A stretch of 10,717 bases of DNA, from the NCBI GenBank assembly GCA_038231495.1, contig JBBRLG010000237.1, positions 1-10,717 of the forward strand, given 5' to 3'. Source of the DNA: JBBRLG01 sp038231495. GTDB lineage: Bacteria; Planctomycetota; Planctomycetia; Gemmatales; Gemmataceae. Position 1 is the stretch's first letter, and each line of letters begins with the position of its first letter. The notes beneath the pieces were generated by a model. That model saw only the letters and a list, made by a program, of their open reading frames with translations. It ran no database searches and had not been told where the DNA came from. Shown here in pieces: positions 4,368-10,717 of this stretch. The translations under genes were made by a program, and so were the position numbers.

Positions 4368-6248
4368 TCACTTGATCTCGTCGTTCTCCTGCTGAATCGC
4401 CTTCGCCCGGTAGTTGACGCGGGCGAACCAGTCGGTGTTGCCGAGCTTCATGCCACACGGCCCGACTGGCGGGCACGGCGGCGGGCACACCGGCTCGCAG
4501 TACGGCACCTTCCGGCACACCTTGACCGTCACGCAGTACGGCTCCAGACTGCACGTCGTCTTGGGCACCTGGTAGCACTTCTCCTCGGCTACCATCCGGC
4601 AAGTCGTGTACGGCACCTGGCACACCTTCTCTTCCGGCACCATTTTGCAGCGCTGGCAGTGCGTCACCTCGCACTTTTCTTCCGGCACCATCCGGCACGT
4701 CGTGTATGGGATGTTGCGCACCTTCTGTTCCGGCACCATCGTGCATTTCCGGCACGTCAGCATTCGGCAGTGGTCTTCGCGCACCATCTTGCAGGTCGTG
4801 TACGGGACGTAGCAAACCTTGACCTCCGGCACCATGTTGCATTTGCGATGCGTGTCCAACCGGCAGTGTTCTTCCGTGACCATGTGACAGGTCGTGTACG
4901 GGATGCAGCGGACCTTCTGTTCCGGCACCATGTAGCACTTGCGGCACGTCAACATTCGGCAGTGATCCTCGCGGACCATCTTGCAGGTTGTGTACGGCGT
5001 GTAGCACACCTTCACTTCCGGCACCATCGTGCATTTGCGGCACGTTTGGTAGCAGATGTTTTCGACCGGCACCATCTTGCACGTCGTGTACGGCACCTGT
5101 TTGACGACGGTGTAAGGCACCGTCTTGCAAACGTTATAATTGACCGTGTGGCAGTGCTCTTTCTGAACGTAGTGGCAGCACTGGACCTTGCGAACTTCCG
5201 TACGCGGCACCCAGACCTGGTGGCACTCCTCGTGGCCGGGCATCTGCACGCAGTAATTGACCACCTTGCCGGGGCAGTAGCAGGACGTGCAAGTGCAAGG
5301 GTCAAACGTCCACGTTCCGGGCGTCCGGCAGCACTTGTTGACCACCGGGCCTGGGCAGTAGGTCTTCTCCGTCTGATAGCAGCCGGTTTCGACCGTGACG
5401 CACTTCTCGGTATAGACCGGTTCACAGGTGTAGGTCTTGCACACCGTCTGTCGCGGTTCGACCACGGTGCGATAGCACACTTCCGGCACGCACTGGACGT
5501 GCTGCTCGTAGACGGGCTTGTAGCTCACCGTCTTGACCGGCACCTGGTACTCGGACCAAACCGGGTGCATCACCGTGTAACGCTGTTCGGAAACGTGCTG
5601 CTCGTACACCGGCCGATAGGTACACCAGTGCTGCGGCACCTGGTATTCCTGCCAGCACTGGCGCATCACCGTGTAGCACTCCTGGCGGACGTGCTGCTCG
5701 TAGACCGGCCGTTGGGTACACCAACGCACCGGCACCTGGTACTCGGACCAGCACGGCTTCATGACCGTGTAGCGCTGCTCGGCGACGTGCTGCGTGTACA
5801 CCGGGCGATAGGTACACCAGTATTGCGGCACCTGGTATTCCTGCCAGAACGGCTTCATCTCGGTGTAGCACTCCTGGCGGACGTGCTGCTCGTAAACGGG
5901 GTGCTGAACCGTGTACTTCCGCACCACGTCGTAGTTCTCGTAGACGGGATGACAGACCGTGTAGCGCACTTCGCGCAGGTGCTGCTCGTACACGGGCCGG
6001 TAGCACGTCGTTCGGCACTCCTGCATGACGGTGCGGTAGACCGGGCGGTAGCACGTTTGCGTCTGCTCCTCGACGACGGTGCGGTAACAGACGCGATAGC
6101 GGACCTGCGGCAGACAGCACTGGTCGGGGGTGCTGTACTGCGTCGGGTAGGCACACGCGCCACAGTGGGGAGACGCCGACGCCGCGGTGGTCAGCGTTCC
6201 GGCGCCGACCAGGGCTGCGACGAGCGTCACGGCAAACTTCAGCCTCAT
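4368..6248 (-). CDS. Secreted cysteine-rich YTV-repeat protein (planctomycete cell-wall type)
   Basis: A 626-residue protein with a Sec signal peptide (MRLKFAVTLVAALVGAG...ASA, about residues 1-26), so exported. The mature part is made of Tyr/Val/Thr-rich repeats and about 67 cysteines by hand count. The N-terminal array has units like YRPVYEQHV plus YTVM plus W-EYQVP, a central Cys cluster carries CTCTSCYC, and the C-terminal array has units like PYTTCKMV plus EDHC plus CRKC plus MVPE. It ends with a Pro/Cys stretch and a charged tail. Cysteine-rich YTV proteins are known from cell-wall preparations of planctomycetes such as Rhodopirellula, where disulfide cross-linking is thought to help form the proteinaceous wall. 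The frame extends to 6308, but the ATG at 6248 has a GAGGAG site and begins the signal peptide. It has no catalytic motif and is probably structural. It has its own terminator. No convincing promoter is visible in 6249-6415. Confidence 0.88.
   Translation of the reverse strand: MRLKFAVTLVAALVGAGTLTTAASASPHCGACAYPTQYSTPDQCCLPQVRYRVCYRTVVEEQTQTCYRPVYRTVMQECRTTCYRPVYEQHLREVRYTVCHPVYENYDVVRKYTVQHPVYEQHVRQECYTEMKPFWQEYQVPQYWCTYRPVYTQHVAEQRYTVMKPCWSEYQVPVRWCTQRPVYEQHVRQECYTVMRQCWQEYQVPQHWCTYRPVYEQHVSEQRYTVMHPVWSEYQVPVKTVSYKPVYEQHVQCVPEVCYRTVVEPRQTVCKTYTCEPVYTEKCVTVETGCYQTEKTYCPGPVVNKCCRTPGTWTFDPCTCTSCYCPGKVVNYCVQMPGHEECHQVWVPRTEVRKVQCCHYVQKEHCHTVNYNVCKTVPYTVVKQVPYTTCKMVPVENICYQTCRKCTMVPEVKVCYTPYTTCKMVREDHCRMLTCRKCYMVPEQKVRCIPYTTCHMVTEEHCRLDTHRKCNMVPEVKVCYVPYTTCKMVREDHCRMLTCRKCTMVPEQKVRNIPYTTCRMVPEEKCEVTHCQRCKMVPEEKVCQVPYTTCRMVAEEKCYQVPKTTCSLEPYCVTVKVCRKVPYCEPVCPPPCPPVGPCGMKLGNTDWFARVNYRAKAIQQENDEIK
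4603..5178 (-). repeat. C-terminal 96-bp repeat array in the YTV gene
   Basis: The codons for YTTC recur at exactly 96-bp steps (plus-strand markers at 4603, 4699, 4795, 4891, 4987 and 5083) without any indel, giving six 32-residue units. The units starting at 4795 and 4987 are much more alike than neighbours are, showing an alternating 192-bp A/B higher order. Confidence 0.9.
5499..6074 (-). repeat. N-terminal 96-bp repeat array in the YTV gene
   Basis: The plus-strand marker GTGCTGC (YEQH region of the protein) recurs at 5499, 5595, 5691, 5787, 5883 and 5979, an exact 96-bp step six times. The middle units alternate EQRYTVM...WSEYQVP with RQECYT...WQEYQVP, again a 64-residue period. The last units toward 6074 are more diverged. 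Confidence 0.88.
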
Positions 6249-6415
6249 CTCGGGACTCCTCGCAAGGGGAAGGCCGGGCGAACTCGGCAAACACATCCAC
6301 CGGAACAACTATTCCAGATTGCGAGGGATAGGCAAAGAGCGACTGCTGGAAAAGATGGGGAAAGCGGTGAAGGAGCGGTGGCTTGATTGGAGTTTGCGGC
6401 AAAAGTGGAATGATC

Positions 6416-6471
6416 TGTATTGCCGCTTGCGGCTTTGCGGGTTTGACCGCTACGCCGCAAGAGGCAATACA
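6416..6471 (-). terminator. Large hairpin after the STN-domain gene (terminator-like)
   Basis: 18-bp arms (6416-6433 and 6454-6471) pair at 17 positions, with an inner GCGG/CCGC stem in the loop. It begins 3 bp after the stop codon of the minus-strand gene ending at 6475. There is no T-run on either side, so it may act as an RNA 3'-end stabiliser or an atypical terminator. Its length would also suit an intergenic palindromic repeat. Confidence 0.55.
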
Positions 6472-6474
6472 GGA

Positions 6475-6957
6475 TTAACCGTCCTTCTTGTCCTTGTCCA
6501 CGAGCTTATCCCCCTTCTTGTCCTTGTCTGCCGGCTTGTCGGCGGGCTTGTCCTTGTCACCTTCCTTGATCGGGAAACCGCGTTCCTTACCCTGCTTGAT
6601 CCAGACGGAACCGTTGTACGCATCGTTCTTGCCGGAACGAACGTAATAACCCAACCCGTTCTTCTTGAACATGCCGTCGAGCACGTCGGCCAGGGTCATC
6701 TCCTTGGCTTCAAAGTTGATCGCCTGGTTGCCGGACACGCCGCCCTTGGCGTCGTAGAGGATGCTGACGCCGACCATTTCCTTCAGCTCGTCGAGGCACT
6801 CCTTGAGCGGCTCTTCCTTGAACTTGACGGTGACTTTGGTTTGCAGCTTCTTGCGGGTGGCGGCGGCCTGCGGCGTGTCGTCGTCGCCCGGCTCGGCGGC
6901 CGAGACGGAGCTTGCGGTGCAGACGGTCAACAGGGCCACAGCGAATAATCGGCTCAC
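6475..6957 (-). CDS. Small secreted protein with STN (secretin/TonB N-terminal-like) domain
   Basis: A 160-residue protein with a signal peptide (MSRLFAVALLTVCTASSVSA, about 1-20). Residues about 40-108 form an STN-like alpha/beta domain (VTVKFKEEPLKECLDELKE, then GVSILYD, then INFEAKEMTLADVLDGMF, then LGYYVR), known from the N-termini of secretins and TonB receptors, where it makes periplasmic contacts. The C-terminal 30 residues are a Lys/Asp-rich low-complexity tail (DKPADKPADKDKKGDK). No secretin barrel or receptor domain follows, so it is a stand-alone STN protein, a type common in planctomycetes with unknown role. The start is GTG at 6955-6957, with an ideal AAGGAGG 7 bases upstream. 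It lies upstream of the YTV gene on the same strand but is separated by a hairpin and 226 bp, so it is probably a separate transcript. Confidence 0.85.
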   Translation of the reverse strand: MSRLFAVALLTVCTASSVSAAEPGDDDTPQAAATRKKLQTKVTVKFKEEPLKECLDELKEMVGVSILYDAKGGVSGNQAINFEAKEMTLADVLDGMFKKNGLGYYVRSGKNDAYNGSVWIKQGKERGFPIKEGDKDKPADKPADKDKKGDKLVDKDKKDG

Positions 6958-6985
6958 GGTGTTTCCTCCTTAGCAACGGTTGCAA

Positions 6986-7133
6986 AATCCGCGGTAACCG
7001 TTCACTCCCCCCTTACGAAGGGGGGGTAGGGGGGGTGGAGAGCGGACTCCGACCAACCACCGGCGCACTTAACCCCCCTGCCCCCCTTCGTAAGGGGGGA
7101 GAAGTTGACGACGGTGAACGGTTACAATCCGCG
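6986..7133. repeat. 8-bp target-site duplication flanking the MITE
   Basis: AATCCGCG at 6986-6993 and at 7126-7133, in direct orientation and abutting the terminal inverted repeats. An exact 8-bp match at precisely these two places is unlikely by chance and dates the insertion as not very old. Confidence 0.8.
6994..7125. mobile_element. 132-bp MITE with IS66-like ends
   Basis: Perfect 12-bp terminal inverted repeats GTAACCGTTCAC (6994-7005) and GTGAACGGTTAC (7114-7125) bound the element. The 8-bp direct repeat AATCCGCG lies immediately outside on both sides (6986-6993 and 7126-7133), as expected for a target-site duplication. Inside each end is a C-run/G-run hairpin around TTACGAA, and the right end has 12-13 extra bases. 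It has no coding capacity. IS66-family elements characteristically begin 5'-GTAA and duplicate 8 bp, so an IS66 transposase is the likeliest mover; this is inference from ends only. It sits between the STN gene ribosome site and its possible promoter. Confidence 0.82.
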
Positions 7134-7136
7134 TTC

Positions 7137-7164
7137 ATCTTACCACGCAATTAGTCGGCACAAA
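7137..7164 (-). promoter_or_regulatory. Possible promoter of the STN gene, beyond the MITE
   Basis: On the minus strand, TTTGTG (7159-7164) and TAAGAT (7137-7142) have 16-bp spacing; the match is weak. If real, transcription starts near the target duplication and the whole MITE lies in the 5' leader of the STN gene. Confidence 0.28.
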
Positions 7165-7221
7165 GCGCAAAATGGTTCCCTTCATTCCGACCAACGGAGG
7201 TGGTGAAAGGGGGGCCGAATT

Positions 7222-7230
7222 TGCTATAAT
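7222..7230 (+). promoter_or_regulatory. Extended -10 promoter of gyrA
   Basis: TGCTATAAT is a perfect extended -10 element. No good -35 is seen, which extended -10 promoters tolerate. Transcription would begin near 7237, leaving a leader of about 70 bases. The stretch 7134-7221 shows no gene. Confidence 0.6.
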
Positions 7231-7307
7231 AATCTCAGGAAAAACAAGCGAAAACACGCGGCGCAACCGCCGCTGATTTGGCCATCACTCCTTGGAGGAT
7301 TTCCGTC

Positions 7308-10076
7308 TTGGCGGACAACTTACCCCCCGCACCGCCGCCCCCCGCACCCGCGGACAATAACGGGCACCGCAACGACCCCCTGAACATCGCCGACGAGCTG
7401 CGCGACAGCTATCGGACCTACGCCATGAGCGTCATCATCAGCCGTGCGCTGCCCGACGTGCGCGACGGCCTGAAACCCTCGCAGCGGCGCATCCTCGTCG
7501 CCATGCACGACCTCGGCCTGACGCCCAGTTCCGCGACCAGCAAGTGTGCCGGCATCATCGGCGAGACGATGAAGCGCTACCACCCGCACGGCGATGCCTC
7601 CATTTATGGCACGCTCGTCCACATGGCGCAAGACTGGGCTATGCGCCACAAACTCATCCACGGCCAGGGCAATTTCGGCTCGGTTGCCGGCCTGCCGCCC
7701 GCCGCCCACCGGTATACCGAGGCGCGCCTGGCCCCCGTGGGCGCGGAGATGCTGACCGACCTGGAATTCGACACGGTCGATTACATTGACAACTACGACG
7801 GCAAATATCGCGAGCCGCTGGTGCTGCCGAGCAAGTTCCCCAACCTGCTCGTCAACGGCTCCGACGGCATCGCGGTCGGCATGGCCACCGACATCCCGCC
7901 GCACAACCTTGCCGAGGTCTGCGACGGTGCCATTCGCCTCATCGACAACCCGGACATCGCGTTGCACGAACTCATGGAGGTCATCCCCGGCCCGGACTTC
8001 CCGACCGGCGGCATCATCTGCGGTCGGCAGGGCATCCTCGACGGCTACTCCACCGGCCGCGGCAAGATCACGTTGCGCGCCCGCGCTGAGATCGTCGAAC
8101 ACGGCAACCGCTCGACCATCGTGATCCGCGAGGTGCCGTTCCAGCAGACGCGCAACCGCCTGGCGACGGCCATCGGCGAACTGGTCAAGAACGAACGCAT
8201 CAGCGGCATCAGTGAAATCCGCGACGAGAGCAGCCTGCGCACCGGCGAACCCGTGCGCCTGGTGGTTTATCTCAAGCGCGGCACCGACCCGAACCTGGTG
8301 CTCAACCAGCTTTACCAGTTTTCGCCGCTGGAAAAGACGGCGAGCATCATCCTACTGGCACTCGTTGACGGCCAACCGCGCTACCTCGGCTTGAAGGAGA
8401 TGCTGGAACATTTCGTGCGCCACCGGGTGCAGGTGATCCGCCGCCGCACCGAATACCAGATGCGCGAGGCCAAGCGCCGCGGCCACGTCCTCGAAGGCCA
8501 GCTCATCGCCATCTCGTCGCTGGAAGAGGTCATCGCCATCTGCCGGCGAGCGCCGAGCCGGGCCGAGGCGAAGTTGCGTTTGCAAAACCTGGAAGTCGCC
8601 GCGACCGTGTTAAGCCGAGCGCTGGGCGACGAGCACTTCGCCTCGCTCCAACGCGAGATCGGCGTCGCCGCCAGCTACCGCATGACCGAAGCGCAGGCCG
8701 AGGCCGTGGTGCGCATGCAGCTCGGCCAGCTCGCCCAGCTGGAGCGCGACGAGATCATCAAGGAGTACAACGACCTCCGCGACAAGATCATCGGCTACGA
8801 GACTTTGATTGGCAGCGACCAAAACATTCGCGACGTGGTCAAGGCGGACCTGGCCGAGGTGCGCGACAAGTTCGGCAACGACCGCCGAACGGAGATCACC
8901 GGCGAGATGGGCCGCATTCGCCACGAAGACCTCATCGAAGAGGAGCAAAACGCAGTCACGCTCAGCCACGGCGGCTACATCAAACGGCTGACGCTGGACA
9001 CCTATCGCACGCAGCACCGCGGCGGCAAGGGCGTCTCCGGCGGCGTGGCCCGCGACGACGATTTTGTCGAACACTTCTTCGTCGCCTCGACGCACGCGCA
9101 CCTGCTGTGCTTCACCAGCCGCGGCCAGCTTTACTGGCTGCGCGTCTACCACATCCCGGAGCAGAGCCGCACGTCCACGGGCCGGTCAATTGCCAACGTC
9201 CTGTCGCTCAAGCCGGAGGAGCGCATCACGAGCGTCATTCCGGTGCGCCACTTTGAAGAGGGGCTGCACCTGATGATGGCGACGCGCCGCGGCCTGATCA
9301 AGAAAACGTCGTTGAAGGAATACAGCCGGCCCAAGTCCGGCGGCATCATCGGCATCAACCTGCAAGAGGGCGACACCCTCATCGACGTGGCCCTGACGAA
9401 GCCCGGCGACGAGGTGGTGCTGTGTACCAAGAAGGGCATGGCGATCCGCTTCAGCGAGGCCAACGCCCGTGCTCTGGGCCGCAACACCAAGGGCGTGAAA
9501 GGCATCAAACTGCAAAAGGACGACGAGGTGATCGGCATGGTCGTCGCCGACCCGGAGGGCTATTTGCTGTCGGTGTGCGAGAAAGGCTACGGCAAGCGCA
9601 CTCCCTTCGGCGCGAACACGGCCGACCCGGTAGAGGCGGTCGCGGGCGCCGAGGAGGTTGACGACGAAACGGCAGAGGCGGAAACCGAGGTCGAGGCGGA
9701 CGAACCGGCCGAAGAGGAAGCCGGCGGCGAGGGGGAAGAAGCGGGCCGCAGCGGCTCGACGATGTACTACCGCAAGCAGCGCCGCGGCGGCAAAGGCGTG
9801 CGCGACATCCGCACGAGCGAACGTAACGGCCCGGTGGTCGGCGTCGTCGCGGTGCGCGACGGCGACGACATCATGCTCATCACGAAGGACGGCATGGTGA
9901 ACCGCACGCACGTTGGCGAAATCCGCGTGGTGGGCCGCAACACCCAGGGCGTCCGCGTCATGGGCCTCAAGGACGCCGACAAGATCGCGACGCTCGCCAA
10001 GGTGGCGCGCGAGGAGACGCCGGAGGCGGCAGTGGGTGAAGTGGTGCCGGTCGAACCGGGACCGACAGCGGAGTAG
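7308..10076 (+). CDS. gyrA: DNA gyrase subunit A
   Basis: The 922-residue breakage-reunion subunit of DNA gyrase, which works with GyrB to introduce negative supercoils. The catalytic tyrosine is Tyr136 in AAHRYTEARL. HPHGDASIYG lies at 92-101, so the positions of E. coli Ser83 and Asp87 are Ala97 and Gly101. A GyrA box QHRGGKG is at 569-575, and a second clear QRRGGKG is at 824-830 in the last pinwheel blade, which supports gyrase rather than topoisomerase IV. Between them (about 769-818) lies an acidic, Glu/Ala-rich insert absent from common GyrA. The N-terminus adds a Pro-rich tail. The frame is open to 7278, but TTG at 7308 is chosen because GGAGG (7294-7298) sits 9 bases before it and would lie inside the longer version. 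No gyrB is nearby. The next gene follows after 12 bp. Confidence 0.95.
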   Translation: MADNLPPAPPPPAPADNNGHRNDPLNIADELRDSYRTYAMSVIISRALPDVRDGLKPSQRRILVAMHDLGLTPSSATSKCAGIIGETMKRYHPHGDASIYGTLVHMAQDWAMRHKLIHGQGNFGSVAGLPPAAHRYTEARLAPVGAEMLTDLEFDTVDYIDNYDGKYREPLVLPSKFPNLLVNGSDGIAVGMATDIPPHNLAEVCDGAIRLIDNPDIALHELMEVIPGPDFPTGGIICGRQGILDGYSTGRGKITLRARAEIVEHGNRSTIVIREVPFQQTRNRLATAIGELVKNERISGISEIRDESSLRTGEPVRLVVYLKRGTDPNLVLNQLYQFSPLEKTASIILLALVDGQPRYLGLKEMLEHFVRHRVQVIRRRTEYQMREAKRRGHVLEGQLIAISSLEEVIAICRRAPSRAEAKLRLQNLEVAATVLSRALGDEHFASLQREIGVAASYRMTEAQAEAVVRMQLGQLAQLERDEIIKEYNDLRDKIIGYETLIGSDQNIRDVVKADLAEVRDKFGNDRRTEITGEMGRIRHEDLIEEEQNAVTLSHGGYIKRLTLDTYRTQHRGGKGVSGGVARDDDFVEHFFVASTHAHLLCFTSRGQLYWLRVYHIPEQSRTSTGRSIANVLSLKPEERITSVIPVRHFEEGLHLMMATRRGLIKKTSLKEYSRPKSGGIIGINLQEGDTLIDVALTKPGDEVVLCTKKGMAIRFSEANARALGRNTKGVKGIKLQKDDEVIGMVVADPEGYLLSVCEKGYGKRTPFGANTADPVEAVAGAEEVDDETAEAETEVEADEPAEEEAGGEGEEAGRSGSTMYYRKQRRGGKGVRDIRTSERNGPVVGVVAVRDGDDIMLITKDGMVNRTHVGEIRVVGRNTQGVRVMGLKDADKIATLAKVAREETPEAAVGEVVPVEPGPTAE

Positions 10077-10088
10077 GCGGAAGCCATC

Positions 10089-10643
10089 ATGGAAGTACAC
10101 TTCGAGATGCTCCCGGCCGACCTTGCCGCCTTTCAGCGGTATTGGGGCAGGCACCAGACCCTCCGCGAGGCATTCTTCTCGCGCGCGGCGGTCCTGGGTG
10201 TGCTGATCGCGTTGCAATTCTTTTTTGTGCCCGTCGTGTTGCACTGGTACATGGACGGTCTGGAGCTAGGTCGCGCCTGCCTGTGGCTTTGGGGCGGACA
10301 ACTCGTTTTTTGGGTGGCCGTGTTCCTCGTGGTGAAGGTCAACACGAATACCTATAAGACACGGTTCAAGGGGTCGAACAAAGAGATCCGCATGGCCATC
10401 GACCCGGAACGGTTGCACTACTTCACGCCCCGCATTACCCAATCGCTGCTCTGGAAGGCGATTGAGAAAATCGGCGTAACCAAAAACTACGCCTTCTTTT
10501 TCATACAGCCCAACGCGGCGTTCGTCCTGCCCTGCCGGGCGTTCGCCGACCGCGAGGCGTTTCAGACGTTCGTCGATACCGCCCGCCGCTTTTATGACGG
10601 GGCGAAGGCGTTCCGCGACGAGCCTTACGAAGAAACGGCGTAA
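10089..10643 (+). CDS. YcxB-like membrane protein
   Basis: A 184-residue protein with a short cytoplasmic N-terminus, two predicted transmembrane helices (about 32-52 and 63-83) and a C-terminal YcxB-like domain (about 113-165: ITQSLLWKAIEKIGVTKNY, then AFFFIQPNAAFVLPCRAF, then FQTFVDTARRF). YcxB-domain proteins are widespread small membrane proteins of unknown function. The ATG starts 12 bp after the gyrA stop with only a weak purine-rich site (GGCGGAAG), so it is probably co-transcribed with gyrA. Its TAA stop (10641-10643) lies within the GTAA end of a mobile element, so the native C-terminus may have been a little longer. Because the YcxB domain is complete, the protein is probably still functional. 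Confidence 0.82.
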   Translation: MEVHFEMLPADLAAFQRYWGRHQTLREAFFSRAAVLGVLIALQFFFVPVVLHWYMDGLELGRACLWLWGGQLVFWVAVFLVVKVNTNTYKTRFKGSNKEIRMAIDPERLHYFTPRITQSLLWKAIEKIGVTKNYAFFFIQPNAAFVLPCRAFADREAFQTFVDTARRFYDGAKAFRDEPYEETA

Positions 10644-10717
10644 CCGTTCACTCCCCCCCTTACGAAGGGGGGGGTAGGGGGGTAAGAACGATTAAAGTAC
10701 TCGGTCATGGCGCTCTC
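10640..10717 (+). mobile_element. Second GTAA-ended element, left end only (runs off window)
   Basis: GTAACCGTTCAC (10640-10651) is identical to the end of the element at 6994. It is followed by the same C-run/TTACGAA/G-run hairpin (10653-10674) and G-tract, then by unrelated interior sequence (AAGAACGATTAAAGTACTCGG). The other end lies past 10717. The interior differs from copy 1, so it is a different member sharing its ends, or a longer element. Confidence 0.75.

Noticed and set aside
4603..6074. CRISPR-like array from the regular 96-bp repeats
   Set aside because: There are no short conserved repeats with unique spacers. The whole unit is coding and diverges gradually.
4284..6386. 700-residue plus-strand open frame opposite the YTV gene
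   Set aside because: It is the antisense of a regular 96-bp repeat array, so stop codons are avoided in every unit at once. The predicted protein is His/Arg/Val/Leu-rich with no known domain, while the minus strand has a signal peptide, ribosome site and terminator.
6249..6415. Promoter of the YTV gene
   Set aside because: No pair of -35/-10 boxes at acceptable spacing was found on the minus strand. Only a short GGAA/TTCC palindrome is visible, which is too weak to call.
9186..10244. 352-residue minus-strand frame opposite gyrA
   Set aside because: Antisense shadow of gyrA that also runs into the YcxB-like gene. It shows no motif.

Overview
The window looks like chromosomal DNA of a GC-rich planctomycete, most likely a Gemmata-like member. 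The strongest marker is the secreted, cysteine-rich 'YTV' repeat protein at 4368-6248, a type known from planctomycete cell walls. A small secreted STN-domain protein, the futalosine (mqn) menaquinone pathway, glycine-rich low-complexity protein and short GTAA-ended mobile elements also fit. This is inference; no rRNA or other definitive marker is present.

Left part (1-2983): the 3' end of a glycine/phenylalanine-rich protein made of near-identical 33-bp repeats ends at 232 and is followed by a strong hairpin terminator. Facing it is a minus-strand operon read from about 2949 down to 308: mqnA (chorismate dehydratase), mqnC (radical SAM cyclic dehypoxanthinyl futalosine synthase) and an orphan ABC-2/NatA-type ATPase. 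The genes overlap, and a good sigma70-like promoter lies upstream of mqnA.

Middle accessory island (about 3079-4231): a five-tract G-quadruplex motif, then a promoter with an operator-like inverted repeat driving a small protein of 70 residues and, in ATGA overlap, a truncated retropepsin-like aspartic protease. The protease breaks off just after its DSGA catalytic motif, exactly where a convergent toxin/antitoxin-like pair (BrnT/RelE-like toxin plus XRE-HTH antitoxin) ends. That pair has its own promoter carrying a perfect 9+9 bp palindrome, a likely autoregulatory site.

Cell-envelope part (4303-6957, minus strand): the YTV protein has two separate arrays, each in an exact 96-bp (32-residue) register with an alternating A/B 64-residue higher order. 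Upstream lies a small STN-domain secreted protein. Terminator-like hairpins follow both genes.

Right part (6986-10717): between the STN gene and gyrA is a 132-bp non-autonomous element with perfect 12-bp terminal inverted repeats beginning GTAA and an 8-bp target duplication, properties of IS66-type transposition. gyrA follows with an extended -10 promoter and a TTG start. It carries Ala and Gly at the two classic quinolone-determining positions and an acidic insert in its C-terminal domain. A YcxB-like membrane protein follows. Its TAA stop codon lies inside the terminal repeat of a second copy of the same mobile-element end, which runs off the window.
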